64,000 bases of DNA from an uncultured Limosilactobacillus sp. (GTDB taxonomy: Bacteria; Bacillota; Bacilli; Lactobacillales; Lactobacillaceae). The notes under the pieces were generated by a model that was not told the DNA's origin, made no database searches, and saw nothing but the letters and a program-made list of their open reading frames with translations. Made by a program: the position numbers and the translations under genes. Where the stretch lies: contig NZ_CAKPYE010000004.1 in NCBI RefSeq assembly GCF_934202705.1, forward strand, positions 112,172 to 176,171. The letters are read 5' to 3'. Shown piece after piece: positions 1 through 8,028 of this stretch; the first letter of the stretch is position 1; each line of letters begins with the position of its first letter.

Positions 1-110
1 GTATCGTTACCGTTACGTTTAGCAACCGCAACGGATTTTTTGAAAGCTAATTCTGCTTCTTCAGATCCATCAACCGGAACTAAAATTCGCCGATATTGTT
101 GTACAACCAT
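1..110 (-). CDS. Universal stress protein (UspA family), N-terminal part only
   Basis: Only the first 36 codons lie in the window, and the gene runs off the left edge on the minus strand. The translation begins MVVQQYRRILVPVDGSEEAE and continues into LAFKKSVAVAKRNGN. This is the typical first strand and helix of the UspA fold, with the ILVPVDGS motif that contributes to the nucleotide-binding face. A strong ribosome-binding site (CAGGAGG) lies 8 bases before the ATG. UspA proteins are small cytoplasmic stress proteins. The ligand and the rest of the domain cannot be judged from this fragment. Confidence 0.85.
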   Translation of the reverse strand, partial: MVVQQYRRILVPVDGSEEAELAFKKSVAVAKRNGND

Positions 111-141
111 GATAACAACCTCCTGTACATTTGTTACCATT

Positions 142-171
142 ATTTTACACCATATTTGTAATATACGTAAA
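142..171 (-). promoter_or_regulatory. Probable promoter of the universal stress protein gene
   Basis: On the minus strand, TTTACG (-35, positions 166-171) and TAAAAT (-10, 142-147) are separated by 18 bases. They sit about 30 bases before the start codon of the stress protein. The -35 box is imperfect. Confidence 0.5.
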
Positions 172-192
172 GAAACGCTGAGGGAAGTTAAT

Positions 193-233
193 AAAAAAGG
201 TAGCCGAAAATGTAATTTTCAGCTACCTTTTTT
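193..233 (-). terminator. Rho-independent terminator after the 6S RNA
   Basis: A GGTAGC stem extended by flanking A and T runs (AAAAAAGGTAGC pairing with GCTACCTTTTTT) forms a nearly symmetric hairpin. On the minus strand it follows directly after the closing stem of the 6S RNA. Because both flanks are A/T-rich it could work in either direction. Confidence 0.85.
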
Positions 234-430
234 ATGTACGGAGGTCTCCGTTTATGCCGTTATCTGTTCGACAGTGTTGACCTGTAGTTAAGACAGGTGG
301 GATCTGGTGCACAATTTTCAACTACCGAATGAAAGGGCATGTTGGCCATTGTGTTAACGCTGATCCCGATACAAAATGGTTGTAAGGCAAACCTGTGAAA
401 TGAACAAAGCGTACACAATAGATTCCTCTT
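232..430 (-). ncRNA. ssrS: 6S RNA (RNA polymerase-binding regulatory RNA)
   Basis: The interval between rarA and the stress protein folds on the minus strand into a 6S-like rod. A closing stem pairs TTGTGTACG near the 5' end with CGTACATAA at the 3' end. A terminal arm is closed by GGGATC/GATCCC and continues through CACAAT/ATTGTG, CAAC/GTTG and TGCC/GGTA. Between them lies a large bubble whose 3' strand contains a small hairpin, ACCTGT-CTTAACT-ACAGGT, which is a hallmark of Gram-positive 6S RNA. A promoter lies just upstream and a terminator just downstream. 6S RNA mimics an open promoter and binds housekeeping RNA polymerase. The call rests on structure and context, not on a database match, and the ends are approximate. 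Confidence 0.8.
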
Positions 431-436
431 AACTAA

Positions 437-465
437 AGAGTAGCATAATATGAAACGATGTGCAA
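437..465 (-). promoter_or_regulatory. Promoter of the 6S RNA gene
   Basis: On the minus strand, TTGCAC (460-465) and TACTCT (437-442) are 17 bases apart. The -10 is preceded by TG-C, an extended -10. It starts immediately after the rarA stop codon and predicts an RNA start near 430. Confidence 0.55.
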
Positions 466-1743
466 TTAAGCTTGTTTCCCTTGCGCTTTTCGCAACCTTT
501 GATACTGTTTAGCATAGGCTGATTCAAAGCGCCCGTTTTGTTTGGGATGATAATACTGGTCATTTTTAATTGCGGAAGGTAAGTATTGCTGTTGTACCCA
601 ATCTTCTGGATAGTTATGGGGATACTTGTAGTCATTGCCATGACCAAGTTTTTTGGCACCCTGATAATGCGCATCTTTAAGATGATTAGGGATACTGCCA
701 TAGTGCCCCTGATGAAGGCGGGTTAATGCCGCATCGATGGCAGTAATGGCGGAGTTGGATTTTGGTGATAGACAAAGTTCAATGACAGCATTGGCAAGCG
801 GAATTCGCCCCTCAGGGAAACCTAAGCGTTCCGCAGCTTGGATTGCTAAGATTGTCCGTTCACACGCAGGTGGATTGGCTAGACCAACGTCCTCATATGC
901 AATCACACTCAGTCGACGAGCAATACTTGGTAAGTCACCTGATTCAACCAGCCGTGCAAGATAATGCAATGCGGCGTCAACGTCACTGCCACGGATGGAT
1001 TTTTGAAAAGCGGAAACTGTATCGTAGTGACCATCACCGTTTTTATCAGCCAGCAAACTACGTTTTTGGACACTTTCCTCAATAATAGGCAGTGTTATGT
1101 GAATTTCGCCATTAGTATTTAATGCTGTTGACTTTGCTGCCAGTTCCAAACCATTTAATGCACTTCGCAAATCACCATTAGTAGCATTCAATAATTGAGT
1201 TTCAGCATCTGGATCTAATTTAATCGGGAGCTTGCCTAGGCCACGTTTGGAATCTTTCAGTGCTCGTTCAACTGCCACGCGCATTTCGTCGGTTGTCAGT
1301 GGATGAACTTCAAAAATTTGTGTTCGGCTCCGGATGGCTGGATTAATGTTAATATATGGATTTTCGGTTGTTGCCCCAATGAGAATGATCCGCCCGTTTT
1401 CTAAGTGAGGTAGGAGAAAATCTTGCTTGGCTTTATCTAAACGGTGAATTTCGTCTAATAGAAGAATGACGGTACCACTCATTTTAGCTTCTTCCGCAAC
1501 AACTTGAAGATCTTTTTTAGAATCAGTTGCGGCATTTAATTTACGGAAAGCGTATTTGGTTGAACCAGCAATTGCGCTAGCAATGCTAGTTTTACCGGTA
1601 CCAGGAGGCCCATATAGGATCATTGAAGAAAGCATTTTGGCTTGAACCATTCGCCAAATGATTTTTCCCGGACCAACCAAGTGCTGTTGTCCAACAATTT
1701 CTTCAATTGTTCGTGGACGCATTCGATATGCTAATGGTTCCAC
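466..1743 (-). CDS. rarA: Replication-associated recombination protein RarA (MgsA/YrvN family AAA+ ATPase)
   Basis: This is a 425-residue AAA+ ATPase related to clamp loaders and RuvB. It acts at stalled replication forks. Visible motifs are the N-terminal PLAYRMRPRTIEEIVGQQHL, Walker A GPPGTGKTS, Walker B LLDEIHR, sensor GATTENPY, and the C-terminal tetramerisation half. I chose the GTG at 1743 because AAGGAGG lies 7 bases upstream and the protein then starts at the conserved VEPLAYRMRP. A longer frame upstream would overlap the preceding gene and lacks homology. It follows the yueI homologue by 16 bases, so the two are probably cotranscribed, and it ends at the 6S promoter. Confidence 0.95.
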   Translation of the reverse strand: MEPLAYRMRPRTIEEIVGQQHLVGPGKIIWRMVQAKMLSSMILYGPPGTGKTSIASAIAGSTKYAFRKLNAATDSKKDLQVVAEEAKMSGTVILLLDEIHRLDKAKQDFLLPHLENGRIILIGATTENPYININPAIRSRTQIFEVHPLTTDEMRVAVERALKDSKRGLGKLPIKLDPDAETQLLNATNGDLRSALNGLELAAKSTALNTNGEIHITLPIIEESVQKRSLLADKNGDGHYDTVSAFQKSIRGSDVDAALHYLARLVESGDLPSIARRLSVIAYEDVGLANPPACERTILAIQAAERLGFPEGRIPLANAVIELCLSPKSNSAITAIDAALTRLHQGHYGSIPNHLKDAHYQGAKKLGHGNDYKYPHNYPEDWVQQQYLPSAIKNDQYYHPKQNGRFESAYAKQYQRLRKAQGKQA

Positions 1744-1759
1744 TAGATTTCCTCCTTTT

Positions 1760-2221
1760 TTAAAAGTGAAATAATTTTCTGAAAAACGATTGCTGCGGTT
1801 TCTGGTGATTAGGCTGTTCAATCTTGAGATTATCATATTTTTGGGCGACATCTACGGGTGTTTGATAAACTGCCCGATGATCTGTAACAATGACTGCCAA
1901 TGCATTATCATCAGTCTTAATGTCAGTACCAGTTTTGACTGTAAATTGGACATTTGCAGAACTGGCAACGGTTAGATAATTACGGGTCAATGAGTCATCC
2001 AAATTACCGTTAATGATCACTAAACTATCCGGATGAAGTGATAATTCCTTTTGGAGTGCTGTCGACCAGTCATGTTGTTTGGCTTCAACAACACTAATTG
2101 TTAACCAAACCCGTTCACGAAAGGTGCCTAGATAATGACGTTGTTCATCTGGCTTGATTTTAGGAGAACCATAAATACCATTTTGAATTCGCTGTTTCAT
2201 ATCTGATTGATCTGCATTCAT
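1760..2221 (-). CDS. YueI family protein (DUF1694)
   Basis: This 153-residue soluble protein resembles the YueI/DUF1694 family, which is common in Firmicutes and has no established function. The N-terminus has the family-like MKQRIQNGIYGSPKIKPDEQ region, followed by an alternating strand/helix pattern (HYLGTFRERVWLTISVVEA, then SLVIINGNL). AAGGAG lies 9 bases before the ATG. An extended -10 (TG-T-TACAAT, 2250-2255) overlaps the rpsD terminator and could start this gene and rarA together. The last 25 residues are basic and Gln/His-rich and probably disordered. Confidence 0.75.
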   Translation of the reverse strand: MNADQSDMKQRIQNGIYGSPKIKPDEQRHYLGTFRERVWLTISVVEAKQHDWSTALQKELSLHPDSLVIINGNLDDSLTRNYLTVASSANVQFTVKTGTDIKTDDNALAVIVTDHRAVYQTPVDVAQKYDNLKIEQPNHQKPQQSFFRKLFHF

Positions 2222-2257
2222 GTGATTGTTACTCCTTTTAATTAAAACTATTGTAAC

Positions 2258-2289
2258 AAAAAAGATCGAGAAGAAATCCCGATCTTTTT
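2258..2289 (-). terminator. Terminator of rpsD
   Basis: The stem AAAAAGATCG/CGATCTTTTT has an 11-base loop and lies 19 bases beyond the rpsD stop on the minus strand. Confidence 0.85.
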
Positions 2290-2307
2290 GATATGGATAT
2301 ATGACGA

Positions 2308-2916
2308 TTAAAGCTTGTTGTAGAATTCAACGATTAGAGCTTCATCAATATCAGCGTTCATATCTTCACGTGCTGGAAGACGAACAAGCTTTCCTTCAAG
2401 CTTATCAGCATCGAACTCAACATATGAAGGACGTGCAACCACAGCTTCAACCGCGTTCTTGATAATGTCTAAATCTTTGGACTTTTCACGAACGCCGATT
2501 ACTTGGTCAACGGATACTTCATATGAAGGAATGTCAACTCGCTTGCCATCAACGGTAATATGACCGTGGTTAACTAATTGACGTGCTTGACGACGAGTAG
2601 TAGCTAACCCTAAACGGTAAACCATGTTATCCAAACGACGTTCCAAGAGGACCATGAAGTTAGTACCGTGAGTACCTTCATTGATCTTACCAGCGCGTTT
2701 GAAAAGGTTCCGGAATTGACGTTCAGTCAAACCGTACATGAAACGTAACTTTTGCTTTTCACGAAGCTGCGTACCATATTCAGAAAGGCTACCCCGACGA
2801 TCATTACCATGGTCACCAGGAGCGTATGGACGACGTGCTAATTCCTTACCAGTACCTGAAAGTGAAACACCAAGACGACGAGATAAACGCCAACTTGGAC
2901 CTGTATAACGTGACAT
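2308..2916 (-). CDS. rpsD: 30S ribosomal protein S4
   Basis: This is a 202-residue primary-binding 16S rRNA protein that nucleates assembly of the 30S body and is also a translational repressor in many Firmicutes. The sequence begins MSRYTGPSWRLSRRLGVSLS. The central S4 RNA-binding domain is clear (LDNMVYRLGLATTRRQARQL, then VNHGHITVDGKRVDIPSY). The start at 2916 is set by GGAGG eight bases upstream and by the conserved N-terminus. It is monocistronic, with its own promoter, structured leader and terminator, the usual Firmicutes arrangement for an rpsD outside the alpha operon. Confidence 0.97.
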   Translation of the reverse strand: MSRYTGPSWRLSRRLGVSLSGTGKELARRPYAPGDHGNDRRGSLSEYGTQLREKQKLRFMYGLTERQFRNLFKRAGKINEGTHGTNFMVLLERRLDNMVYRLGLATTRRQARQLVNHGHITVDGKRVDIPSYEVSVDQVIGVREKSKDLDIIKNAVEAVVARPSYVEFDADKLEGKLVRLPAREDMNADIDEALIVEFYNKL

Positions 2917-2934
2917 AAAAAATTCCTCCAATAT

Positions 2935-3085
2935 TTATAGTTGGAGTAAAATAATCCGATTGTAAGGTCACATTCGTGCATAGTGATTGGATCGTTCACC
3001 CTCGCAGCCGGGTTACTAGAAACACCATTTTGGCATCACTATGTTGACGAGCTTGCTCCTTACTGCTGCATTATTTTACACAACG
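2935..3085 (-). promoter_or_regulatory. Structured rpsD leader, probable S4 autoregulatory element
   Basis: About 150 bases of untranslated leader separate the rpsD promoter from its start codon. On the minus strand they contain nested pairings: ATTCGT with ACGAAT, GTAAGG with CCTTAC, and a perfect 9-bp CATAGTGAT/ATCACTATG enclosing CCAAAATGG and GCTGCGAGGGTGAACG segments. Bacillus rpsD mRNA leaders bind S4 through a complex structure in this position. I infer the same role here from position and structure. No protein-coding explanation is convincing. Confidence 0.6.
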
Positions 3086-3088
3086 AAT

Positions 3089-3118
3089 ATCATACTATAT
3101 TGAAGTTGAAGTCGTCAA
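3089..3118 (-). promoter_or_regulatory. Promoter of rpsD
   Basis: On the minus strand, TTGACG (3113-3118) and TATGAT (3089-3094) have an 18-base spacer, directly upstream of the structured leader. Confidence 0.75.
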
Positions 3119-3200
3119 TGGAAACTTGGCAAAGACGGCTGATAAAATATGGACGGGTCCCAGATTACCAACAAAAGCTGTAAAAAGAATGCTCATTATA

Positions 3201-3224
3201 TGATATAATTTGAAACGATATAAT
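3201..3224 (+). promoter_or_regulatory. Likely promoter region of ezrA
   Basis: Two TATAAT boxes occur at 3204-3209 (with upstream TG-A, an extended -10) and 3219-3224. No good -35 is evident for either. They lie 50-75 bases before ezrA. Confidence 0.4.
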
Positions 3225-3276
3225 GTTTTGAAAACTTTAAATAATTTGGTTACGATTTTAGGTGGGTTTAATAATT

Positions 3277-4977
3277 ATGTTGCAAATTTTAGTTGGTATT
3301 TTAATTATTGCGTTGATTGTGTTAGCAATTATCTTTTTTTATCAACGGCGAATTAATACAGTGGTCAAAGAACTTGATCACCAATTACAAAATTTTGATG
3401 CTGATAGATTAGCGAAGGAGTTAGCAAAGAATCGTTTAGAAGGGTTAATGGGAGAGTCTCTGAAAAAATTTACAGAATTACGTCAAGAATATGATGAAAA
3501 TTTTGTCGGTACATATCAGGAAGCTCAAAAACTAGTCAAAACGATTCAAACTAATTTACATGGGACAAGCGTATTTAGTACCAATCAGCAAGTTAATCAG
3601 TTGCGTTCATTAGTCACCACATTAACTAACGTTCAGGAAAATTTGCAACGCCAGATTCAGCAGCTTGACCAAGCTGTTAAAGCACAGGAAAATGCCATAA
3701 AAGAATTACGTCAACAATATAATCAATTTGGTCGGACGTTGGATGAAAAGTCTTTTGACTATGGTGAAAGTAAAAATGAACTACAGAATCGGTTAGTTAA
3801 TTTAGAGAAAAAGTACGAGCACTTTGCTGACATTGCTCGCAAGGGGGATCATGAAGCTGCGCAAGAGTTGCTTAATGATTTAGAAGAACGAACAGCAGCA
3901 TTCAAACATTTAATGGAAGAAATTCCAAGTCTTTATCGTCCCTTGTATGCAGTTTTTCCTGATCAATTAAAAGAGTTACAAAGCGGATACCAACAATTAG
4001 TGGATCAAGGTTATCATTTTACTGAGGATGATATTGATCAACAGGTTGAAAAATTGGAAAAAGAACGTCAAATGGCGTTAAAAAAGCTAACCAATCTAAA
4101 TGTTGCGCCAGTTAAAAACGCTAATCAAAAATTAACTCAAGAAATTGATCGTCTATATGAGTTGATGCAGAAAGAGCTGGATGCTAAGCCATTTGTAGAA
4201 AAGACTCAACCTAAATTGACGGCTCATTTAGCACATGCGCAGAAGCAAAATCAAACACTGATGACTGAACTACAACGGTTGAGCAATAGCTACACATTGA
4301 ATAATGATGAAATCTCAGATACCCGCCAACTAGATGAGCAACTAAAGGATATTGATAAGCAATGTCAGGACGATCAAAAAATGCTTCAAAAGCATCTGGC
4401 GATCTTTAGTGAAGTATGGCAACGGCAACAAGATATTGAAAAAAGCTTGTCGGAAATTGAGCAACAACAAAAAACGATTAATGACGGTGTTGCTGGTCTC
4501 CAGGAAGATGAACAGCGTGCTCAAAAAGCATTGCAACGGTTTGTAACGGATATCCGAACAACTAAGCGTCGGGTTGAAAACTTGAATCTGCCTGGGATTC
4601 CACAGGATTATCTTGACTATTTCTTTGTTGTTAGTGATGAAATCAGTAAGTTATCAACGGCAATGAATCAGCCACAAATTAATATGGAAGACATTACTAA
4701 GCAATTATTAATTGTTCAAGAAGATTTAGAAACATTACATGATAAAACTGATAATTTACGTGATAGTGCAGCGTTAACGGAACGGATGATCCAATATGCT
4801 AATCGGTTGAGTACGACAAATGAAACGATTGATGCTAGTATTCAAAAAGCGCAATCGTTGTTCGATCGTCATGAATATTCAGCAGCATTAGAAACGATTG
4901 GTACGGCGCTAGAAGAAACAGAAGCTGGATCATTTAAGCGATTAGAAAAAGATTACTATGAACAAATGAAAGACTAA
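3277..4977 (+). CDS. ezrA: Septation ring formation regulator EzrA
   Basis: This is a 566-residue membrane-anchored negative regulator of FtsZ ring assembly that also coordinates cell-wall synthesis at the septum. One N-terminal membrane segment (about residues 2-22, LQILVGILIIALIVLAIIFF) is followed by basic residues and a very long cytoplasmic coiled-coil region rich in Gln, Glu and Leu, in spectrin-like repeats. Length matches the family. AGGTGGG lies about 10 bases before the ATG at 3277. It is followed by the cysteine desulfurase-thiI pair, an order also seen near ezrA in Bacillus. Confidence 0.93.
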   Translation: MLQILVGILIIALIVLAIIFFYQRRINTVVKELDHQLQNFDADRLAKELAKNRLEGLMGESLKKFTELRQEYDENFVGTYQEAQKLVKTIQTNLHGTSVFSTNQQVNQLRSLVTTLTNVQENLQRQIQQLDQAVKAQENAIKELRQQYNQFGRTLDEKSFDYGESKNELQNRLVNLEKKYEHFADIARKGDHEAAQELLNDLEERTAAFKHLMEEIPSLYRPLYAVFPDQLKELQSGYQQLVDQGYHFTEDDIDQQVEKLEKERQMALKKLTNLNVAPVKNANQKLTQEIDRLYELMQKELDAKPFVEKTQPKLTAHLAHAQKQNQTLMTELQRLSNSYTLNNDEISDTRQLDEQLKDIDKQCQDDQKMLQKHLAIFSEVWQRQQDIEKSLSEIEQQQKTINDGVAGLQEDEQRAQKALQRFVTDIRTTKRRVENLNLPGIPQDYLDYFFVVSDEISKLSTAMNQPQINMEDITKQLLIVQEDLETLHDKTDNLRDSAALTERMIQYANRLSTTNETIDASIQKAQSLFDRHEYSAALETIGTALEETEAGSFKRLEKDYYEQMKD

Positions 4978-4987
4978 ATTGTGAATG

Positions 4988-5040
4988 AAAAGCGGTTGCT
5001 TCCTGTGAATATCCATTAACACGTGAAGAAATCGCTTTTT
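4988..5040 (+). terminator. Terminator after ezrA
   Basis: AAAAGCG pairs with CGCTTTT, with an inner GCTTC/GAAG pairing, followed by five T. Confidence 0.6.
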
Positions 5041-5116
5041 AGTTATCATTAGTAAGTAATGTCTGTTATAATCAAACGATGATTAGAAATTTTGTGATTG
5101 AAAAGGGGAAATAAGC

Positions 5117-6262
5117 TTGATCTATTTTGATAACAGTGCAACGACCCAAATTAGTTCAGAAGCTTTGGCAACCTATACGACGGTTAGTCAGAAAATTTGG
5201 GGGAACCCTTCTAGTTTACATGAGCTTGGTGAATTATCATGGAATTTGTTACAGCAATCACGGCGACAAATTGCTGATTTATTTGGTGTCCAACCAAGTG
5301 AAATTATTTTTACAAGCGGTGGAAGTGAAGGCGATAATTGGGTCATTAAGGGAACAGCATTAGCTAAGCGTCAATTCGGCAAGCACATTATTACTAGTTC
5401 GGTTGAACATGCCGCCGTGCGGAATTCAATGCATCAGTTAGAAGAAATGGGTTTTGATGTAACTTATTTACCGGTTGATGAAGAAGGTCGAGTTAATCCG
5501 GTAGATGTTCAAAAGGCGATCCGTACTGATACAATTATGGTTTCAATTATGGCGGTCAATAATGAAATTGGGACAATTCAACCAATTCAAGAGATTGGTG
5601 AGATTCTTAAACACTATCCGCGGATTCACTTTATGGTTGATGCAGTTCAAGCAATCGGGAAGGGCCTTGATGAGGTTGTCTTTAGTGATCGCGTTGACTT
5701 TGCAACTTTTTCAGGACATAAATTTCATGCTCCGCGAGGGACAGGGTTCGTTTATAAACGGAATGGTAGACAGTTAATGCCACTAATTGATGGTGGTGGA
5801 CAAGAGCAGGGGCTTCGTGGTGGAACGGAGAATACCCCTGGTGATGCAGCGATGGCTAAAGCTATTCGACTGATGAAAGAACATGAAACTAAAACTGTCC
5901 AAAGAGAAAAACAAATTAAGCAACGGATTATGAAACATCTCACAGAATTTGATCACGTCAAAATCTTTTCTAAGAAGGAAGGATTTGCTCCCCATATTCT
6001 TTGTTTTGCAATTGTTGGTGTTCGAGGGGAAACGGTCGTTCATGCTTTTGAAAATCGTGGAATCTACCTTTCAACAACGAGTGCATGTTCATCGAAAAAA
6101 GACACGGAAACAAGTACTTTATCAGCTATGAGAGTCCCGCAAAAAATTGCGGAATGTGCTGTTCGGGTCAGTCTGGGAGATCAAAATACATTCGCAGAAG
6201 CAGAACAGTTCAACCAGGTGTTTGATGAAATATATGCAGGTTTTAAAAAGATTTTAGATTAG
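5117..6262 (+). CDS. Cysteine desulfurase (NifS/IscS-like) partnered with ThiI
   Basis: This is a 381-residue PLP enzyme that removes sulfur from cysteine and passes it as a persulfide to an acceptor. Motifs include the N-terminal IYFDNSATTQ, the FTSGGSEGDNWV loop, SSVEHAAV, the PLP-lysine segment FSGHKFHAPRG, and the catalytic-cysteine loop STTSACSSK. The start is TTG at 5117 behind AAAGGGG. An extended -10 (TG-T-TATAAT, 5064-5072) lies upstream. It precedes thiI by 9 bases, the same pairing as Bacillus nifZ-thiI, so 4-thiouridine formation in tRNA is the most likely role rather than general Fe-S assembly. Confidence 0.92.
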   Translation: MIYFDNSATTQISSEALATYTTVSQKIWGNPSSLHELGELSWNLLQQSRRQIADLFGVQPSEIIFTSGGSEGDNWVIKGTALAKRQFGKHIITSSVEHAAVRNSMHQLEEMGFDVTYLPVDEEGRVNPVDVQKAIRTDTIMVSIMAVNNEIGTIQPIQEIGEILKHYPRIHFMVDAVQAIGKGLDEVVFSDRVDFATFSGHKFHAPRGTGFVYKRNGRQLMPLIDGGGQEQGLRGGTENTPGDAAMAKAIRLMKEHETKTVQREKQIKQRIMKHLTEFDHVKIFSKKEGFAPHILCFAIVGVRGETVVHAFENRGIYLSTTSACSSKKDTETSTLSAMRVPQKIAECAVRVSLGDQNTFAEAEQFNQVFDEIYAGFKKILD

Positions 6263-6271
6263 GAGGCGGCT

Positions 6272-7492
6272 ATGCAATACGATGAAATTATGGTTCGCTA
6301 CGGCGAACTTTCAACAAAGGGCCGGAATAAACGTCACTTTATTGATCGATTAGGGACTAACGTTCGAGATGCGCTCCATAAGTTTCCAGAAGTTAAGGTC
6401 CATCCGAATCCAGATCGACTTCACGTCATTTTAAATGGTGCTGATAGTAGTCAAGTAATGAATCATTTAAAAAAAGTTTTTGGGATTCAAACATTTTCAC
6501 CAGTGATTAAAGTTGCTAAAGATTATCAAGCAGTTTGCAAGGCTGCACAAATGATGTTAACAGATCAAGTTAATAAACCAGCGACTTTCAAAGTTGAAAC
6601 CAGACGAAGTGACCACCATTTTGAGATGGATACTTTCCAGATGAATCGTGAGTTGGGAGGCTATATTCTTGATAACTTTGGGGATTTATTAACCGTAGAT
6701 GTCCATCATCCAGACATTACCGTTTGGGTTGACATTCGCTTAGACGGGATTTATTTGAGCAGTGAAGTCATCAAGGGCGCAGGTGGATTGCCGGTTGGTA
6801 CTGCTGGTAAAGGAATGATGATGCTTTCTGGCGGAATTGATTCACCTGTAGCAGCATACCTTGCGCTTAAACGTGGAGTTTCGTTGGAAATGGTTCACTT
6901 CTATAGTCCACCGTATACTAGTGAACAAGCGCTGGCGAAGGCTAAAGAATTAACTGGTAAGTTAGCTCATTACTGTGGAAGTATTAACTTTATTGAGGTG
7001 CCATTTACGGAAATTCAGGAGACCGTGAAGGAAAAGGTTCCAGAAGGTTACCTAATGACGATCCAACGTCGGTTTATGTTGCGATTAGCGGTTGAAATCG
7101 CTAAGCGGCGGAAGGGATTGGCAATTTTTAATGGTGAATCCCTTGGTCAAGTTGCTTCCCAAACAATGGAAAGTATGCGGACAATTGAGGCAGTAACTAA
7201 TTTACCAGTTTTGCGTCCGGTCTTGTCATACGATAAAACGGAAATTATTAAAATCGCGGAAGATATTGATACGTATGATTTGTCTATCTTGCCATATGAA
7301 GATTGTTGTACAGTTTTCACACCGCCTTCGCCGAAGACGAAGCCACGGATTGATCGAGCTGAGAAGTACGAAAAAGTGCTTGATATTGACGGATTAATGC
7401 AACGTTCTCTTGATGGAATTAAGTTGACTAAGATTCATGCAGGAGATGAATTCTTAAACCAAAATGAGGACGTTTTTGCTGAACTCTTGTAA
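6272..7492 (+). CDS. thiI: tRNA 4-thiouridine synthetase ThiI
   Basis: This 406-residue enzyme adenylates U8 of tRNA and inserts sulfur; in some bacteria it also serves thiamine thiazole synthesis. An N-terminal ferredoxin-like and THUMP region (residues 1-165, with RYGELSTKGRNKR) precedes the PP-loop ATP pyrophosphatase domain with LSGGIDSPVAAY at about residue 190. Length corresponds to the short Gram-positive form without a C-terminal rhodanese domain. A cysteine pair (YEDCCTVF) occurs near residue 347. The start ATG follows AGGAGG, and it is translationally close to the desulfurase that supplies the sulfur. Confidence 0.95.
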   Translation: MQYDEIMVRYGELSTKGRNKRHFIDRLGTNVRDALHKFPEVKVHPNPDRLHVILNGADSSQVMNHLKKVFGIQTFSPVIKVAKDYQAVCKAAQMMLTDQVNKPATFKVETRRSDHHFEMDTFQMNRELGGYILDNFGDLLTVDVHHPDITVWVDIRLDGIYLSSEVIKGAGGLPVGTAGKGMMMLSGGIDSPVAAYLALKRGVSLEMVHFYSPPYTSEQALAKAKELTGKLAHYCGSINFIEVPFTEIQETVKEKVPEGYLMTIQRRFMLRLAVEIAKRRKGLAIFNGESLGQVASQTMESMRTIEAVTNLPVLRPVLSYDKTEIIKIAEDIDTYDLSILPYEDCCTVFTPPSPKTKPRIDRAEKYEKVLDIDGLMQRSLDGIKLTKIHAGDEFLNQNEDVFAELL

Positions 7493-7498
7493 AATAAT

Positions 7499-7540
7499 TA
7501 AAGGCGCAGGAACGCTCTTTCAACGTTCCTGCGTCTTTAA
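7499..7540. terminator. Bidirectional terminator between thiI and the DUF1304 gene
   Basis: A long GC-rich stem, GGCGCAGGAACG/CGTTCCTGCGTC with a short CTCTTTCAA loop, is flanked by A/T tracts. It can end both convergent genes. Confidence 0.85.
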
Positions 7541-7542
7541 TG

Positions 7543-7911
7543 TTAACTGGCTAAAATGAGAGTGATGATGGCCAAAGCAGCGGGAAGCAATTGAATTAGC
7601 CAAATCTTTTTTGTCGCGGTCAGGCCACCATACAGAGCAACTACAACAACAAAAGTCAGTAATAGGTATTGAGCAGTTGCCTGTTCGATCCCAGTAAATA
7701 GCCAATACGTCAAGAGCAGTGATAATCCAAGCATGCCATTGTAAATTCCCTGGTTAGCGAAAAGGATCCGAACCTCTGGGGTACTGGTTAGGTTGGTGGA
7801 CAAATCAAATGCTTTGGCTTGCTGTTGTGGCTGACCAAACATTTCTACCCACATAATCCCAAGATGTTCAATCCCAACCAGGAGGATTAAACAGTTTGCA
7901 ATAATTAACAT
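7543..7911 (-). CDS. DUF1304 family small membrane protein
   Basis: This is a 122-residue protein with four predicted membrane segments. The N-terminal helix LIIANCLILLVGIEHLGIMWVE and the EVRILFANQGIYNGMLGL segment match the DUF1304 family, whose function is unknown. I prefer the ATG at 7911, which has AAAGGA 11 bases upstream, over the ATG ten codons earlier, which lacks one. It is divergent from tpx across an 117-base spacer that must hold both promoters. Substrate and role cannot be inferred. Confidence 0.75.
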   Translation of the reverse strand: MLIIANCLILLVGIEHLGIMWVEMFGQPQQQAKAFDLSTNLTSTPEVRILFANQGIYNGMLGLSLLLTYWLFTGIEQATAQYLLLTFVVVVALYGGLTATKKIWLIQLLPAALAIITLILAS

Positions 7912-7980
7912 AATAACAATTTTCCTTTCATAAATTTTCAATCAATTATACCTGATTTTTTCGTATCTTGATTAGGAGTT

Positions 7981-7989
7981 TGTTATACT
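7981..7989 (+). promoter_or_regulatory. Extended -10 promoter of tpx
   Basis: TG-T-TATACT lies 40 bases before the tpx start. The -35 region is poorly matched. Confidence 0.5.
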
Positions 7990-8028
7990 TGAGATAGGTT
8001 GAAAGGTTTAGCAAAGGAGAGTCAAAAC

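Noticed and set aside
466..1851. Longer rarA start 36 codons upstream of the GTG at 1743
   Set aside because: It would overlap the preceding gene by about 90 bases, lacks a Shine-Dalgarno and adds a non-conserved N-terminus.
2983..3183. 66-codon plus-strand reading frame in the ezrA-rpsD gap
   Set aside because: It lies antisense to the rpsD promoter and structured leader, has no convincing ribosome-binding site and its translation resembles no protein family.
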